A stretch of 64,000 bases of DNA from Cetobacterium sp. 2A (GCF_014250685.1 NZ_JACFAJ010000005.1:1-64000); one strand, 5' to 3'. Counted from the stretch's first letter, positions 25,686 to 33,445 are shown. Program-made: numbers and translations. Notes: generated by a model not told the origin, from the letters alone.

Positions 25686-26489
25686 ATGAAAAATTTTGAA
25701 TTGTCAGAAGAGGTAGCTTTAAAAATAGGCAATATTATAAAAAGAAGAAGAGAAGAACTTGGATATAGTACAAATTTTATAGAAATACGTACTGGAATAA
25801 ATAAAGCTGACCTATCAAGAATAGAGAACGGAAAAAAGAAAAAGATTAATCCTATATATTTAAAAGAATTATCAAAAATTTTGAAATTAAATCAGATAGA
25901 GCTATTTTCTACAGCTGGCTTTATTGATAGAGATTATATTAATACTGAAGAATTAAATATAAAACAATCCAATAAAAAAGATTATATTATAGAACAAATA
26001 AAAGACCCTATCAAAATGATAACAATTCCAGTATTTGAAAGTGTTGCTGCCGGAATAGGGGTTATTCCAGATGCTCAACCTATAGATTATATCTCTATCC
26101 CAGAAATGTCAGGAGAGAGTGTGGCTATAAAAGTTAAAGGCGATTCTATGGAACCTACATTCTACAGTGGAGATTTAATAGTTTTAAAAAAAGAAGTAGA
26201 AATTTCTATTGGAGAAATAGGGGTATTTTTAAATAAAAGTACTGGAGAATCTGTCGTAAAAAGATTAAAAAATAAAAATGGGACATATATACTAGAAAGT
26301 GATAATCATATATTTAAAGATATAGAATTTAAAACAGATGATATAGTTTGCTGCGGTAAAGTTGTAAATATAATAAAAAAAGATTTAAAGAAAAGAGTAG
26401 ATCCATTACATGAAATGATAGATAAATTGGAACCTGGCCAAAGAAATATTATTGAAATGATGATTAATGGATTATTAGAAAAGAAATAA
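25686..26489 (+). CDS. LexA/CI-type phage repressor
   Basis: A 267-residue repressor: XRE-type helix-turn-helix (residues about 16-72) and a C-terminal S24 peptidase domain. Ala122-Gly123 in SVAAGIGV is the expected self-cleavage site, with Ser154 (GDSMEP) and Lys192 (VVKRL) as catalytic pair. RecA filaments after DNA damage should trigger cleavage and induction. Three operator copies lie in the 170 bases upstream and two near 32.5 kb. An extra 30-residue helical tail follows the peptidase domain. Confidence 0.92.
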   Translation: MKNFELSEEVALKIGNIIKRRREELGYSTNFIEIRTGINKADLSRIENGKKKKINPIYLKELSKILKLNQIELFSTAGFIDRDYINTEELNIKQSNKKDYIIEQIKDPIKMITIPVFESVAAGIGVIPDAQPIDYISIPEMSGESVAIKVKGDSMEPTFYSGDLIVLKKEVEISIGEIGVFLNKSTGESVVKRLKNKNGTYILESDNHIFKDIEFKTDDIVCCGKVVNIIKKDLKKRVDPLHEMIDKLEPGQRNIIEMMINGLLEKK

Positions 26490-26500
26490 ATTAATAAAGT

Positions 26501-26529
26501 TTGTTTGCGAGGGGAGTTTATAATAAAAT
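26501..26529 (+). promoter_or_regulatory. Promoter P1 with a conserved spacer (copy 1)
   Basis: TTGTTT (26501-26506) and TAAAAT (26524-26529) are 17 bases apart. The spacer contains AGGGGAGTTT, identical in the second copy at 26929-26957. It lies in front of the broken 120-codon gene. Confidence 0.55.
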
Positions 26530-26550
26530 CAATTTTTTTGGAGGATAGCT

Positions 26551-26910
26551 ATGGGAATGTATAAAAATATTCTAAATTCTATGAATAGTTCTATCAAAGA
26601 TTCGATTAATAACATTTGGAAGTATTTTAATGAATTACCTTTAAAAGATAAAGTATTATATATTGATAATATGATAGATTTTTTTTAAACTTGCAAAGAC
26701 ATAACATTGGATGAAAGAAAAGAACTAATAAATTTTTCTGATGAAGTAAAAAGAAAACTTTTAAATATTTCTAATGGGTACCGTACAATGAGTGAAGAAA
26801 AAAAGAAACTTCTGCAAAGAGCCATTGAAAAATTAATAGATATTTCAACTTATTCAGATGAATTAAAAAGTGAATTGAAATTATTTATAAAAATTTTAAC
26901 GAATAGTTAG
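26551..26910 (+). pseudogene. Small phage protein interrupted by an in-frame stop
   Basis: An ATG with GGAGG upstream opens a frame of 45 codons ending TTT TTT TAA (26686-26688). The same frame then continues for 74 more codons to 26910. Read through, it gives one helical protein of about 119 residues (NELPLKDKVLYIDNMIDFF, stop, TCKDITLDERKELINF...). The second part alone would need a TTG start with no good ribosome binding site. So this looks like one gene with a nonsense change next to a T8 run. No family recognised; it lies between the repressor and the ABC-3C genes and could be their regulator. Confidence 0.6.
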
Positions 26911-26928
26911 ATTTTATTAAAATAAAGG

Positions 26929-26957
26929 TTGTTTACAAGGGGAGTTTCTTATAAAAT
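26929..26957 (+). promoter_or_regulatory. Promoter P2 with the same conserved spacer (copy 2)
   Basis: TTGTTT (26929-26934) and TAAAAT (26952-26957), spacer 17, with the same AGGGGAGTTT inside. It lies 27 bases upstream of the ABC-3C effector gene. Confidence 0.55.
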
Positions 26958-26983
26958 AAAAAATTATAAATGGGGTATAATTA

Positions 26984-27958
26984 ATGAATGATAAGTATTC
27001 TAAAGTAGAAGCTATTGTAAAAGATTTGCAAGGAAGAACAGGAATGAATTTTCAAAATGGAGTAAGTCCTATTTTGAGAGAATATTATAAAACAATAAAA
27101 AAACAAACTTTTACAACACCTGATCCAATTTATGCAGGAGATGATAAAAATGATGGTTGGATAGAAGAGGAAGGAATCTTTTATCAAATATATGCTCCCA
27201 GAACTATAATAGAAAAAAAATCTATAATAGGAGATTTAAGGGAAAAATTTAGAAAAGATTTGGAGGGATTGGTAAAGCATGTTGTTGAAAAAAATAACTG
27301 GGGGGGACAACTTAGTGAATTTATATTTTTATACAATACCCACGATGGAGGTCTTCCTGCTGAAACTAAAAGTAATTATAAAGATATTTCTTTAGAAATT
27401 TCTAAAAAATATTCATGTGAATTTAAGTCTAGTTTAGTAAATTTAGATCATATAAGAGATTTATTGGGAGAATTATCTTCAGAAAGTTTGAGTAAATTAT
27501 TAAAACAAATGGGTAATTTTACAATAGATGTTTTAGATGAGATAACTCCAAAGGTAATAATAGATACTATAGAACTAATTTGTGAAAAAGTTTATTTTTT
27601 AGAAACAACATCAGATTTAAATTACAAAATTATTACTCCCGAAGAAAAATTAAGTAAGAATAATTTAACTGAAAATTATTCTAAAATAAATAGAATTTTA
27701 AAAAAGACAATGTTTATGGAAGAAGTAGAAGGAAGCATAATTAATTCTGACTTCGAGTTAAAAGATAAATTTGATATCTTAAAAGCATACATAATAAGAG
27801 AATATTTGGAACTAAAAAATTTTTTTTCTGGAGATGAATTATATAATAATTTAATACAAGCTTTATCTAGCTTGGTAGATAAGGGGAGTTTAATAAAACC
27901 CACTGTAGAATTAATTGTTGTTTTTCTTTTTGAGAGATGTGATATTTTTGAAAAATAG
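26984..27958 (+). CDS. ABC-3C system effector/CTD component (putative nuclease)
   Basis: A 324-residue protein without transmembrane segments. The N-terminal part (to about residue 130) has the pattern YAGDDKNDGW ... GIFYQIYAPRT seen in the effector component of ABC-three-component systems, where it may be a restriction-nuclease-like domain (conserved NDG Asp and the Q-x-Y strand). The C-terminal part is mainly helical and would be the CTD that contacts the partners. Gene order, effector then small middle component then SMC-like ATPase, is that of ABC-3C operons. The ribosome binding site is weak (GGGG). The family match is from memory of its patterns, not from a search. Confidence 0.6.
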   Translation: MNDKYSKVEAIVKDLQGRTGMNFQNGVSPILREYYKTIKKQTFTTPDPIYAGDDKNDGWIEEEGIFYQIYAPRTIIEKKSIIGDLREKFRKDLEGLVKHVVEKNNWGGQLSEFIFLYNTHDGGLPAETKSNYKDISLEISKKYSCEFKSSLVNLDHIRDLLGELSSESLSKLLKQMGNFTIDVLDEITPKVIIDTIELICEKVYFLETTSDLNYKIITPEEKLSKNNLTENYSKINRILKKTMFMEEVEGSIINSDFELKDKFDILKAYIIREYLELKNFFSGDELYNNLIQALSSLVDKGSLIKPTVELIVVFLFERCDIFEK

Positions 27959-28017
27959 ATTATCTAAAATTAATAGTTATGATATAATTTTAATAAAAAT
28001 ATAAGGAGGTGTAAAAG

Positions 28018-28287
28018 ATGATTTTACCAGATAAGTATATAACTCCATCAGAAAGTTTGATAGGAATTGGGGCATTTCTTTTAGATGTGATTGGGAAAAA
28101 ATATATGACTATTGATAAACTGTGGTCTAGTTTTAATAAAAAATACATAGGAAGTAAAATTGTTAAATACCCTCCAACGTTTAATAAATTTTTATACACG
28201 CTCGAAGTAATGTATTTAATGGGATGTATAAACTACAATGAAAAGGGGGAAGTATTTAATGAAAATTTTAAAAATCAAAGTATATAA
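28018..28287 (+). CDS. ABC-3C middle component (MC6-like)
   Basis: An 89-residue protein: MILPDKYITPSESLIGIGAF, then KLWSSFN and FLYTLEVMYLMGCINYNEKG. This short winged-helix-like pattern (start I-x-P-x-K, L-W, then L-x-x-L-Y-L-x-G-x-I) matches the small middle components of ABC-3C systems, which bridge effector and ATPase. AAGGAGG precedes the ATG. It overlaps the ATPase gene by 29 bases, so the two are made in linked amounts. Confidence 0.65.
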   Translation: MILPDKYITPSESLIGIGAFLLDVIGKKYMTIDKLWSSFNKKYIGSKIVKYPPTFNKFLYTLEVMYLMGCINYNEKGEVFNENFKNQSI

Positions 28288-29935
28288 CCCTCAAGAAGAA
28301 CTAGTTAGGGAAGTTGATTTTAATAATGAAGGACTATCTGTTATATTAGGTAGAATAATAGACCCTGAAGCAAAAGAAAAAAGTTCAAATAGTATTGGGA
28401 AAACATTATTACTACTTTTTGTTAATTATATTTTAGGAAGTAATTCTACGAGTAAATTATTTTCAAAATTTTTAAATGACTGGGCAATAGAAGGTGAAAT
28501 ATTATTTGATGGAAATAAAGTAAATATAAAAAGAGTTATAGGAACAGAGGGAATTTTTTATAACAACACAAAGTTGGAATTAGATAGTTTTAAAAAAATA
28601 TTAAGGATAAATCGACCAGAATTAGAAAAAGTATTCCTTTTAAAATCTAGAGAAAATATAATAAGTACAAGATTTCCAAATCCATCACTTAAAGACTTTG
28701 AAGTGTTTTGTAATCTTATGAATTTTGACTTTATTAATGATTTAGAAGAATATGACAAGTTAAAAGATGAAAAAGAAAAAAAATCTAAAGCAATTAAAGA
28801 AATGTTAAAGATGTTAGAAATAAATTTGAAAGATGTAAGGAAAGAACTTTTTAATATTACTAAACAATTAGAGGAAAAAGAACAAGAAATAGAAAAGTTA
28901 AATTTAAAATTGGAAAATTTAGATTTAACATCTTTAAATTCAAATATAATTCAAGAATATGCTCAAAATTCAGATTCTTTAAAAAAGCTTGAATTTAAAA
29001 AATATAAAGTTGAAATAGAAAATAACAACTTAAGAAAATATTTAGAAGAGTCAAACAAATTAGATAAAGGGTCGTTGATGATTGAGGGCCTATACAAGAA
29101 AGCAAAGGTTGATTTAGGAGAAGTTGTAGTGAAAAGACTTGTTGATGTTAAAAGTTTTTTTGAAACAATTTATCAAAATAGACTTTTATCAATTAATAAA
29201 GAAATAGAGAATAATAATTATGAAATAAAACAATTTGATATTCAGATAGAAAAATTAAAAAATACTATAAAAAAAGAACTGAAAATCATATCTGAAAGTA
29301 AGTTATATCAAGAAATTATTAATAATATATCGAAAATAAATTTAGATATTCAGGAACTAAATTACAAGCGAGGTTCGTTAAGTAGTACTGATAATTTACT
29401 TTTGAATATAGAAAAGATGGAAGATGATATAGAATTAAAAAAATCACAAATTTCAAAAAAATTCAAAGAATATCAAGAAAAATTAGAAACTATAAATAAT
29501 TTTGTATATCAATGTGTTAAAGATATTTTCTCTACAAATGTAACAGCATATTTTGATTTTTCTATATCAAGTAATAATAGAAAAAAAAGTTTATTTGACT
29601 TAGAATTAACTTTAGATGGAGATACTGGAGAAGGAAGAAAAGCTGTAAAAAATATTTTAATGGATTTTATAATTTTAAAATTTTCTGATAAGAGTCAGTT
29701 TTTGATACATGATTCGTCATGTTTTTCTGGAATAGACTCCAGAAATATAATTTCCATTATTTCACTAGGTAAACATATTGCAGAAAAAGAAAATAAACAG
29801 TATATCGTATCTTTAAACACGTTTCAGTATTCTGGAATTTATTCAGAATTTGATAGTTTTGTAGATTCAAAAAAAGTTATAGAGTTAACTGATGATGGGG
29901 TAGAAAATAAATTATTAAGAGTTGAATTTAAATAA
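28259..29935 (+). CDS. SMC/RecN-like ATPase of the ABC-3C system
   Basis: A 558-residue coiled-coil ATPase. Walker A SSNSIGKT is at residues 42-49, followed by long coiled coils (about 165-430) and a C-terminal half with a Walker-B-like FLIHDSSCFSGID (about 481-493), the arrangement of DUF2326-type SMC relatives. Such ATPases sense unusual DNA ends or structures and license the effector. The ATG at 28259 has AAGGGGGAAG upstream and is preferred over one 21 bases earlier. Codon use is very A/T-rich, with TTA and ATA favoured, as in other cargo genes here. A bidirectional terminator closes the operon. Confidence 0.75.
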   Translation: MKILKIKVYNPQEELVREVDFNNEGLSVILGRIIDPEAKEKSSNSIGKTLLLLFVNYILGSNSTSKLFSKFLNDWAIEGEILFDGNKVNIKRVIGTEGIFYNNTKLELDSFKKILRINRPELEKVFLLKSRENIISTRFPNPSLKDFEVFCNLMNFDFINDLEEYDKLKDEKEKKSKAIKEMLKMLEINLKDVRKELFNITKQLEEKEQEIEKLNLKLENLDLTSLNSNIIQEYAQNSDSLKKLEFKKYKVEIENNNLRKYLEESNKLDKGSLMIEGLYKKAKVDLGEVVVKRLVDVKSFFETIYQNRLLSINKEIENNNYEIKQFDIQIEKLKNTIKKELKIISESKLYQEIINNISKINLDIQELNYKRGSLSSTDNLLLNIEKMEDDIELKKSQISKKFKEYQEKLETINNFVYQCVKDIFSTNVTAYFDFSISSNNRKKSLFDLELTLDGDTGEGRKAVKNILMDFIILKFSDKSQFLIHDSSCFSGIDSRNIISIISLGKHIAEKENKQYIVSLNTFQYSGIYSEFDSFVDSKKVIELTDDGVENKLLRVEFK

Positions 29936-29972
29936 AAAAAGTAAGAGAAGCAATAGTTTCTCTTACTTTTTT
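29935..29972. terminator. Bidirectional terminator after the ABC-3C operon
   Basis: A 15-bp stem (29935-29949 with 29958-29972) ends in T runs on both strands. It stops the ABC-3C transcript and the convergent secreted-protein operon. Confidence 0.85.
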
Positions 29973-30348
29973 ATTCGCTAACTTTTCTTTTTAATAGTTC
30001 AATAGTCTTAGTTCCTGCTATTCCATCTGCAACTAATCCATTTTCTTTTTGAAAATCATAAATAGCATTTTCACCTTTATAGCCTAAAAAAAGTAAATTT
30101 GTATAAATTTCATCCTCTGACATTAATTTTTTAGGAATAATCTTTTTAACTTGAGGAATACTAGTTTTTTTAGATACCTTTTCCTCTTCAGTTTTACTAG
30201 AAGAAGAATTGTAAGAACTAGGAGATTTTCTGTGATAATGGTATTCTCCAGTCTTTCTATTCCAGTGACCACCATTAGAATCTAACCTTCCAGAATGGCC
30301 AAAACTAGACATTGATAGAAGTATTAACAAAACTAAAGTTCTTTTCAT
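29971..30348 (-). CDS. Secreted YHYH/peptidoglycan-binding protein
   Basis: A 125-residue protein with a signal peptide (MKRTLVLLILLSMSSFG), a YHYH motif block (HSGRLDSNGGHWNRKTGEYHYH, residues about 18-39), a Ser/Lys-rich linker and a C-terminal peptidoglycan-binding-1 type repeat (FQKENGLVADGIAGTKTIELL). It should sit in the periplasm at the cell wall. In this lysogenic position it is a candidate for altering the envelope of the host cell. Confidence 0.7.
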   Translation of the reverse strand: MKRTLVLLILLSMSSFGHSGRLDSNGGHWNRKTGEYHYHRKSPSSYNSSSSKTEEEKVSKKTSIPQVKKIIPKKLMSEDEIYTNLLFLGYKGENAIYDFQKENGLVADGIAGTKTIELLKRKVSE

Positions 30349-30382
30349 AAATTATCACCTTCTATATTTATTATTAGAAAAA

Positions 30383-30778
30383 TTATTTAATATTTTCTAA
30401 ATAGAATGCTCCATTTTTATCTTCTTTCAAATATTTTTGATATTCAGTTCCAAAGAGCATGTATAAAAGAATTTCTGGAACCATGTCTGAATTATTATTA
30501 TTGATACTAACTGCTGTGGCAAAATATCCATTATTTAATTCCATTCCAGGTAATAAAAAAGAAATAAAATAATTTTCATACCCAGGATTATCTTTTTTTT
30601 CTTTTAATGCAATTGATTGCATTTGTTTTTCCGTTGGGAATTTTCCATTAACTATTGGAATTTCAAAATCAATAGAATATTTTATATTTGGAATAATTTC
30701 TTTATTTAAAGTTTTAACTTTATAATTTGCAAAAATAACATTACTAAATAATATTAATAACATAATTATTTTTTTCAT
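30383..30778 (-). CDS. Secreted phage protein, unknown
   Basis: A 131-residue protein with a signal peptide (MKKIIMLLILFSNVIFA, then NYKVKTLNKE). The start at 30778 follows AAGGGGATG; a longer frame upstream would bury the signal peptide. The mature part has no known motif and no cysteines. Confidence 0.65.
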   Translation of the reverse strand: MKKIIMLLILFSNVIFANYKVKTLNKEIIPNIKYSIDFEIPIVNGKFPTEKQMQSIALKEKKDNPGYENYFISFLLPGMELNNGYFATAVSINNNNSDMVPEILLYMLFGTEYQKYLKEDKNGAFYLENIK

Positions 30779-30788
30779 AATCATCCCC

Positions 30789-31340
30789 TTAGATTTTACA
30801 TGTAGCATCTGATTTATCGTACCATGTAATATCACCATTTATTAATTTTTGATAAGTTCCTATCATATAAGGTTTATTTTTATCGAAGAAACTTCCTCTA
30901 AGCCATACAGCTGAACTAAATCCCTTATAAAGATTATTATCTGGTGTATTTATAAAATCATTAAAGAAATGAATGATGGTTTCACCGCCGGGAGTGTAAT
31001 CTTTTTTTACAGAATATTCAATAAGTTTTTCGGGGTCTGTTTCTTCTGTAAAAACTGTAAAGGATCTGATATTATCATTTTTATAATATCCAGTTTGTAC
31101 AAAAACTTTATCATCTATAATATGAATGTCATAATACCCTAAATTCTTATAATAATCAGTAATTTCTTTATTTTTATTTATTTTATTCCCAGTAATACTA
31201 TCCTGTATTTCATTTTGATTATTCTTTTCAGTAAATTCTTTTTTCTTAAAAATAATTCCTAATATTGCTAAAAGCAAAATAATTGGTATTAATGTAATAG
31301 AAATTATTTTCAATCGTTTTTCAGACACGCTTTTTCCCAC
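30789..31340 (-). CDS. Membrane-anchored phage protein, unknown
   Basis: A 183-residue protein with a single N-terminal membrane anchor (residues about 10-31) and a basic cytoplasmic start, so the bulk is outside the inner membrane. The outer part is rich in aromatic residues (YYKNLGYYDIHIIDDKVFVQTGYYK) and has no family I recognise. Between it and the next gene (31341-31524) there is no complete gene; the minus strand is open for STANYKFKLDGSIEVEKVEYF without a proper start, probably the relic of another gene. Confidence 0.65.
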   Translation of the reverse strand: MGKSVSEKRLKIISITLIPIILLLAILGIIFKKKEFTEKNNQNEIQDSITGNKINKNKEITDYYKNLGYYDIHIIDDKVFVQTGYYKNDNIRSFTVFTEETDPEKLIEYSVKKDYTPGGETIIHFFNDFINTPDNNLYKGFSSAVWLRGSFFDKNKPYMIGTYQKLINGDITWYDKSDATCKI

Positions 31341-31524
31341 CTATTTGCTTTAGTTTATTGTATTTTCTTCCTAAAAATAATTGGAATTATATTCTATATT
31401 AATAATTTTAATTTTAAAAATATTCAACTTTTTCAACTTCAATACTTCCATCTAATTTAAATTTATAATTTGCTGTAGATTTTTTTATAAAATTCCTTCA
31501 GTATTAAGATGAGTATTCTATTTT

Positions 31525-32031
31525 TTAGTTTGCAAGAGCTTTTAAGATTTCAATTTCTTCTCTTTCTTTTCTAGCTCTCTCTGCAGCGGCAGCTTTAATT
31601 TTAGCCGCTTTTTCCGCTGAAGCAGCTTTAATTTTAGCTGTTTTTTCAGCTATTTGTTCTTCTTTTATAAGAGCCTCATTGTCCATTTTCAACTTTTCTA
31701 TTTCGAATTCATTTTTTAATTTCTGAGCTTCAATTAATTCCAACTTTTTCATTTCTAACTGCATTTTCATTTCTTCAGATTTATTTACATCAAGTATTGA
31801 TTTATCTTGCATTTCTAATTTTTTAGTTTCAATAGAAGTAGTATCCAAAGTTTTCTTTAATTCAACCGCTCCATCAACCACAGCTTGTGTATTTGCAGCA
31901 TCATGCTTATTTGTAGAGTTATCAGATGAACAACCTCTTAGAGTTCCAACCAATAGTAATGCACCTATAAATCCTACTCCAATTAAATATTTAGCTACTT
32001 TTCTAGTATTTTTCATTAGTGAATCTAACAT
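31525..32031 (-). CDS. Membrane-anchored coiled-coil protein (possible inner spanin)
   Basis: A 168-residue protein: N-terminal membrane segment (about 14-31), then a long charged coiled coil (about 60-165) that ends in a decad-like repeat (AEKTAKIKAASAEKAAKIKA). The topology is that of an i-spanin, and the adjacent upstream gene is an outer-membrane-type lipoprotein. The sequence LRGC at residues 31-34 looks like a weak lipobox. A spanin role is only inference; the lysis genes are 25 kb away. Confidence 0.65.
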   Translation of the reverse strand: MLDSLMKNTRKVAKYLIGVGFIGALLLVGTLRGCSSDNSTNKHDAANTQAVVDGAVELKKTLDTTSIETKKLEMQDKSILDVNKSEEMKMQLEMKKLELIEAQKLKNEFEIEKLKMDNEALIKEEQIAEKTAKIKAASAEKAAKIKAAAAERARKEREEIEILKALAN

Positions 32032-32060
32032 ATTTTTATTCTCCTTATTTAATTATTAGT

Positions 32061-32402
32061 TTATTTAGTTAATTCATGAATTCCCCATGTGGCAGCTCCA
32101 ACAGCTCCTACTCCAGTTACAACTGATTTTATTGTATTATTAGTTTTTTGATTTTGGATATTTTGAGCATTTTGTTGTACTTTCATAGATGAGGCTATTT
32201 GATCATCTACCATTTTTAAGTCCCCTTTTTTAGCTAGTTTCTCTTTTGGAGTATTAGCTGGTCTTAACAATATTTGTCTTTTTACATCTTGTAGCATTGC
32301 AATTTCATTATTTTGAGCTTCTCTTAAAACTGCCGTTGAAGATGGAGCACATCCCCCGATTAATAATGAAAATAAAATTGTGATTATTAAAAAAAATTTC
32401 AT
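32061..32402 (-). CDS. Phage lipoprotein (possible outer spanin)
   Basis: A 113-residue lipoprotein: MKFFLIITILFSLLIGGCAP, lipobox IGGC with Cys18. The residue after Cys is Ala, consistent with outer-membrane sorting in diderms. The mature part is helical, Gln/Asn-rich, with a Gly/Ala hydrophobic stretch near the end (VVTGVGAVGAATWGIHEL). First gene of the minus-strand envelope operon. Confidence 0.7.
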   Translation of the reverse strand: MKFFLIITILFSLLIGGCAPSSTAVLREAQNNEIAMLQDVKRQILLRPANTPKEKLAKKGDLKMVDDQIASSMKVQQNAQNIQNQKTNNTIKSVVTGVGAVGAATWGIHELTK

Positions 32403-32527
32403 AAAATCCCTCCCTTATTTTTTTAGTGAAATTAACCTATATTATATAATTTGATTTATTAAATCCGCAACAAAAGATTATCTATTATATATAAAAAGTA
32501 AAATTTTAAACCACCTACAAATCGCAG

Positions 32528-32555
32528 TTGACAATCGTCAATTATATTGTATAAT
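32528..32555 (+). promoter_or_regulatory. Promoter with operator O4 for the Cro-like gene
   Basis: TTGACAATCGTCAA (32528-32541) is an operator copy; its TTGACA doubles as -35 and TATAAT lies at 32550-32555 (spacer 16). Repressor bound here would cover the -35 box, a PR-like arrangement. Confidence 0.75.
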
Positions 32556-32576
32556 GTTTTATAAGAGGTGATTAAT

Positions 32577-32738
32577 ATGAATTTTAAAAATCTTAAATTG
32601 GAATTAATTAAAAAAAATAAAAAATTTAAAGATTTAGTCGAAGCTGATGGTAGAAGCAGACAGTACTTACACAAATCTTGTTCAGAAGGCAACGGAAAAA
32701 TTTTAAAACAGATGTTTCAATTGCTTAAAACCATTTAA
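32577..32738 (+). CDS. Small Cro-like HTH protein
   Basis: A 53-residue basic protein, MNFKNLKLELIKKNKKFKDL, with a helix-turn-helix pattern in KDLVEADGRSRQYLHK. AGAGGTG precedes the ATG. It is expressed from a repressor-controlled promoter and followed by another copy of the same operator, so it is the best candidate for the lytic-switch Cro. Size and position support this; binding is not shown. Confidence 0.6.
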   Translation: MNFKNLKLELIKKNKKFKDLVEADGRSRQYLHKSCSEGNGKILKQMFQLLKTI

Positions 32739-32755
32739 ATTTTTTTGATATTAAG

Positions 32756-32769
32756 TTGATATTTGTCAA
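32756..32769. promoter_or_regulatory. Repressor operator O5
   Basis: TTGATATTTGTCAA, identical to O3, within 9-bp perfect arms (32751-32759 and 32766-32774). It lies just before the ribosome binding site of the 128-residue gene, so it could control a second promoter or block elongation. Confidence 0.7.
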
Positions 32770-32790
32770 CTTAATTAGGAGGTGTTGTAA

Positions 32791-33177
32791 ATGAATAAAA
32801 TAGTAATGAGAGGTAAGAAGTACAAAATTGTATCAAATGAAAATCAATATGAACTTAAAACGATAGGAAATGCGTTACTTTTGAAAAGAGGGAATGAAGT
32901 ATATATAACTCTTGATCTTGATAAAGTATGTCTAGGTACAAAGCTTGCAATTTTAGAAAATGTTGGGGTTGTATTGGAGGAAATACCTAAGGAAACAGAG
33001 GATATATTTGATATGTGGCTTGAAAAAAATCCAGGGAAAACATTTGATGAATTTACTGATGAGGTAATAAGAACTATAAGTAATCACTGTAAAGATGAAT
33101 CAGCTCAAATAGAAGGACTTGATATAGGAGTGATAAGTCCTAAAAGAATCATTGTGATGGAATGTAAGAGTATATAG
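32791..33177 (+). CDS. Early phage protein under operator O5, unknown
   Basis: A 128-residue protein; the N-terminal half is beta-rich (MNKIVMRGKKYKIVSNENQY...), the C-terminal half helical and acidic (EDIFDMWLEKNPGKTFDEF). AGGAGG lies upstream. No family recognised. Tight linkage to the Cro-like gene and an operator marks it as an early lytic gene. Confidence 0.65.
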   Translation: MNKIVMRGKKYKIVSNENQYELKTIGNALLLKRGNEVYITLDLDKVCLGTKLAILENVGVVLEEIPKETEDIFDMWLEKNPGKTFDEFTDEVIRTISNHCKDESAQIEGLDIGVISPKRIIVMECKSI

Positions 33178-33210
33178 TGTAGAAATCTTCGAATTGTGAA
33201 AAGGAAAAAA

Positions 33211-33228
33211 GGAGGCATAATTGCCTCC
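33211..33228 (-). terminator. Short hairpin between convergent phage genes
   Basis: GGAGGCA and TGCCTCC close a 4-base loop. The T-rich tract lies on the minus-strand side, so it best fits the broken Cys-rich gene at 33241-33418. Confidence 0.6.
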
Positions 33229-33240
33229 CCTTCTACATAA

Positions 33241-33418
33241 CTAATTATTGTGAGATTGTGGGCAACAATATGCGCACCCATCAGCTCTATTATATCCTTT
33301 TACCTTTGCTGCTGTAACAGCATTCGTAATTTCCTAATTCAACAAGATTAGGATTATCTACATGCTCACAAAAATGCTTATGTACTTCGTGAGTTACTTT
33401 GTTAATATAAAATTTCAT
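33241..33418 (-). pseudogene. Frameshifted small Cys-rich protein, homologue of the host gene at 11261
   Basis: An ATG with GGAG upstream opens MKFYINKVTHEVHKHFCEHV ... ELGNYE, then drifts to a stop. One frame over, the sequence continues NAVTAAKVKGYNRADGCAYC then CPQSHNN and a TAG at 33241-33243. Removing one G near 33322 joins the halves into about 58 residues. The joined protein shares H-x3-C and ADGCxxCC with the host gene at 11261-11470. So a phage copy of the family has been broken, or the base is an error. Confidence 0.65.
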
Positions 33419-33445
33419 AGGTTTAGTTCTCCTTTTTTCAAGTAT

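Noticed and set aside
26707-26910. Separate gene of 67 codons from TTG
   Set aside because: Same frame as the gene before it and no good ribosome binding site; treated as the rest of one broken gene.
32459-32692. Minus-strand open frame of 77 codons
   Set aside because: It covers the operator/promoter and the Cro-like gene, which better explain this DNA.
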